From the NCBI GenBank assembly GCA_003151275.1, contig PLXC01000063.1, positions 62,001 through 126,000 of the forward strand: DNA of 64,000 bases, read 5' to 3'. The notes beneath the pieces were generated by a model, which was not told the origin of the DNA, searched no databases, and worked only from the letters and a program-made list of their open reading frames with translations. Made by a program: the position numbers and the translations under genes. This stretch comes from Candidatus Melainabacteria bacterium (lineage in GTDB: Bacteria > Cyanobacteriota > Vampirovibrionia > Obscuribacterales > Obscuribacteraceae). How positions within the stretch are numbered: the first letter of the stretch is position 1; each line of letters begins with the position of its first letter. This document shows positions 63,201 to 64,000 of this stretch, piece after piece.

Positions 63201-64000
63201 TACCGTCGCCATCTGTAGCTTTGATCGTTAGTTTCGTAGTATCTCCGGGGACATAAGACTTCTGTCCGGGAGTTATGCTGACATTGAGAGACTTAGCTGG
63301 CTCGCGGAAGACCAGTCGCTCAGCCAACGGCACTCCATTCTTATCCCAAACTGTCACAGTCAAAACGCCGTCGACATCTGATGGCACGTCGAACGAGACA
63401 GGACTTAACCTGCCTTTTTTGTCCGCGCTAATGTTGCGGGATCCCAATTGTACTTCGCGTTTCGCAAGTGTCACTTGGAAGTGCTTGTCTGTACATCCCA
63501 CTTGCACCGATACGGGCTGGTCCCTCTTGAAGACGTCTTTATCAGAATGAATCAGTGCGCCTTCAGGCTTGATCTTCGGCAGCGGGTAGGTCGTCTTAAT
63601 TCCTGCTGGTTCCGAAATAGTCAGGAAGTACTCTCTATTTGCCTCTGGAGTAAACTCGAACCGGCCGCGTCCTTCGTGCTCAGTACGGAAGTCTGCGACC
63701 GCTTCTGATTGCGAGGCTTTCTTCGACATCAGTTTTCCAACCAGATCAGCCGGTTTGCCGTTAGGTTGGTTGGCCTGAATGTACACACGGTTCTTGTAAC
63801 CTGCGACCAACTCGCCGCCTTCAGGAAACATCTTTAGATCCACAGTCTGAAGCAGAATTGGGATAGTTTTCGAAGCCGTTTCAACAACACCACCATCTTC
63901 GATCACCAGGGCAAGCGTGCCTTCGCCGCGAAGAATCTCACTAGGCAGATCAAAACTGACGGAGCACAGCCCTTTCGCGTCGACTTTGCCGACACCACCT
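60235..64000 (-). CDS. Alpha-2-macroglobulin family protein with thioester (right-edge partial)
   Basis: The frame is open to the window edge, so the N-terminus is missing; about 1254 residues are present. It has MG-type beta domains (LGSRNISADKKGRL, VPGDTTKLTIKATDGDGKPV), a bait-like variable region rich in Met, Gly and Ala, and an A2M domain (TLYWNTGVKTDPTTGEATVSFGLNDS). The thioester motif GCFEQ is at 61639-61653, followed by the helical thioester domain (GYKKLVGFWCPDRGYEWFG) and a receptor-like C-terminus. Bacterial A2Ms trap proteases in the periplasm. The CxEQ motif is intact, so covalent trapping is expected. Confidence 0.9.
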   Translation of the reverse strand, partial: GGVGKVDAKGLCSVSFDLPSEILRGEGTLALVIEDGGVVETASKTIPILLQTVDLKMFPEGGELVAGYKNRVYIQANQPNGKPADLVGKLMSKKASQSEAVADFRTEHEGRGRFEFTPEANREYFLTISEPAGIKTTYPLPKIKPEGALIHSDKDVFKRDQPVSVQVGCTDKHFQVTLAKREVQLGSRNISADKKGRLSPVSFDVPSDVDGVLTVTVWDKNGVPLAERLVFREPAKSLNVSITPGQKSYVPGDTTKLTIKATDGDGKPVSTVVGLTVTDDSVLEMVEKREQAPHLPVMVFLEPEVKDLADAHVYLDPKNPKAPLATDLLLGTQGWRRFSLMQLAKFIETNGEDAQRVVALKIQTRHYPQSVARNGWGMGVGRGAWAGAAMGMADMGRIDVLKGGMQMVPPPPALALAFDAAAPQMIGEEPEFVAAFGAPHMVRGNFKKGVQQDLSRPEANGRVQGPRDANMFQVEPMVLDERHHTAGRAERHQKDSLKMPEGSPIADGEDDVRGRIAKVAQLSSMNRAMFAPISRLQSSLNNLVMVREFAHQVRKDRKATDRVDFAETLYWNTGVKTDPTTGEATVSFGLNDSVTTFRVFADAFASNGAVGTGNVGVEAVQPFYAEAKLPLEVTAGDRILLPIALINATIGSLADPFLKIDLNGDFKVQKLLQGSAVINANDRVRWIQPIDVGFGNGQKDFVLNAKAGLYEDKVSRTLSVKPKGFPIESAFGGIIEPGKPVVQTITIPEGVVPQSMISNTAVYPTPLANLTEALQRMIQDPNGCFEQTSSTSYPLTMAQQYFLSHAGVDPKLVETAREKLDVGYKKLVGFWCPDRGYEWFGQDPGHEALTAFGLLHFTDMAQVRDVDQNMLTTTRSWLLKQKDGQGGFTRKRRALHSWIEDKDCSNAYILWALLESGQSAADLKPELDSLKTAAGVSQNYYVVALAANALQLAGNKADAKKLMDRLVTKQKADGSVDGVTSSIVGSGGDSLEVEGTAFATLAWLRDPAYAGSVEKSIKFLADSCKDGRYGSTQATVLALRSIVTYDKQRARPKAPGKVQLYVDGQSVGDWVAFDKSTQGAIKLPDASELLTAGNHKLELKMDGGGPMPYSLAVKYNAITPASASDCKLDLTAKMAQDKVMEGASTEANVTVINKTKDVIPNPVAIIGLPGGLEPRHDQLKELVKKGTIDAYEVLGREVVLYWRTLPGDAKVQVPLSLIAAVPGTYTGPASRAYLYYTDEQKQWVDGLHVEIAAK

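Noticed and set aside
1..64000. CRISPR arrays, tRNA or rRNA genes
   Set aside because: No regularly spaced short repeats with unique spacers and no recognisable tRNA or rRNA were seen. A tRNA scan would settle the tRNA question.

Overview
The window looks like a chromosome segment of a Gram-negative-type, non-phage bacterium with a roughly balanced base composition. Signs of an envelope and periplasm are many Sec signal peptides, a lipoprotein, a class D beta-lactamase, a large alpha-2-macroglobulin and a BamE-like small protein. It is unusually rich in eukaryote-like signalling: six Ser/Thr-kinase-fold proteins, two PP2C phosphatases, a vWA protein, and WG-repeat, TPR and LRR proteins. That mix reminds me of large-genome environmental lineages such as non-photosynthetic Cyanobacteria (Melainabacteria/Obscuribacterales). 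This placement is inference only, because no marker gene is present. GTG and TTG starts are common.

Layout. 0-5.2 kb: end of an unknown gene, an unknown protein, an SDR oxidoreductase, a flavin-dependent monooxygenase-like protein convergent with an ArsR repressor that has a palindromic operator, and an exported alpha/beta hydrolase. 5.2-9.5 kb: a membrane protein, a degenerate GGDEF protein and a divergent kinase/PP2C pair. 9.5-12.4 kb: a LuxR-type response regulator overlapping a cytosolic histidine kinase, then an aldo/keto reductase. 12.7-16.5 kb: secreted proteins, a kinase-TM-LRR receptor and a PhnB-like protein.

16.5-25.9 kb is a phospho-signalling and protease island. It has the three parts of a TerY-P triad (PP2C, vWA, atypical HGDL-type kinase with TM and TPRs), a second kinase fused through a TM helix to a trypsin-like domain whose catalytic Ser is Asp, and a separate membrane-anchored trypsin-like protease with an intact triad. 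25.9-28 kb: a class D beta-lactamase and an AlkX/YcaQ-type glycosylase.

28-40.6 kb is a rearranged accessory region. Four direct copies of a 385-bp element lie here, each holding the 3' end of a small minus-strand ORF, an almost invariant structured trailer and an intrinsic terminator. Between them are TPR proteins, an RHS gene cut off at its 5' end by an IS3-type element, and a partial RHS copy with a different C-terminus interrupted by an in-frame TGA.

40.7-42.9 kb: a phosphoesterase, a cystathionine-beta-synthase-like enzyme and an unknown protein. 43-50.1 kb: a duplicated promoter/WG-repeat/kinase unit in which the first kinase copy is reduced to a 22-codon stub, followed by a second kinase. 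50.1-52.7 kb: GC-rich repeats, then a nicotinamide phosphoribosyltransferase/PRPP synthetase operon for NAD salvage. 52.9-64 kb: a LysM protein, an S9 peptidase, a HigBA toxin-antitoxin pair with an operator over its -10 box, a secreted protein, an HSL-type esterase, and a thioester alpha-2-macroglobulin that runs off the right edge.
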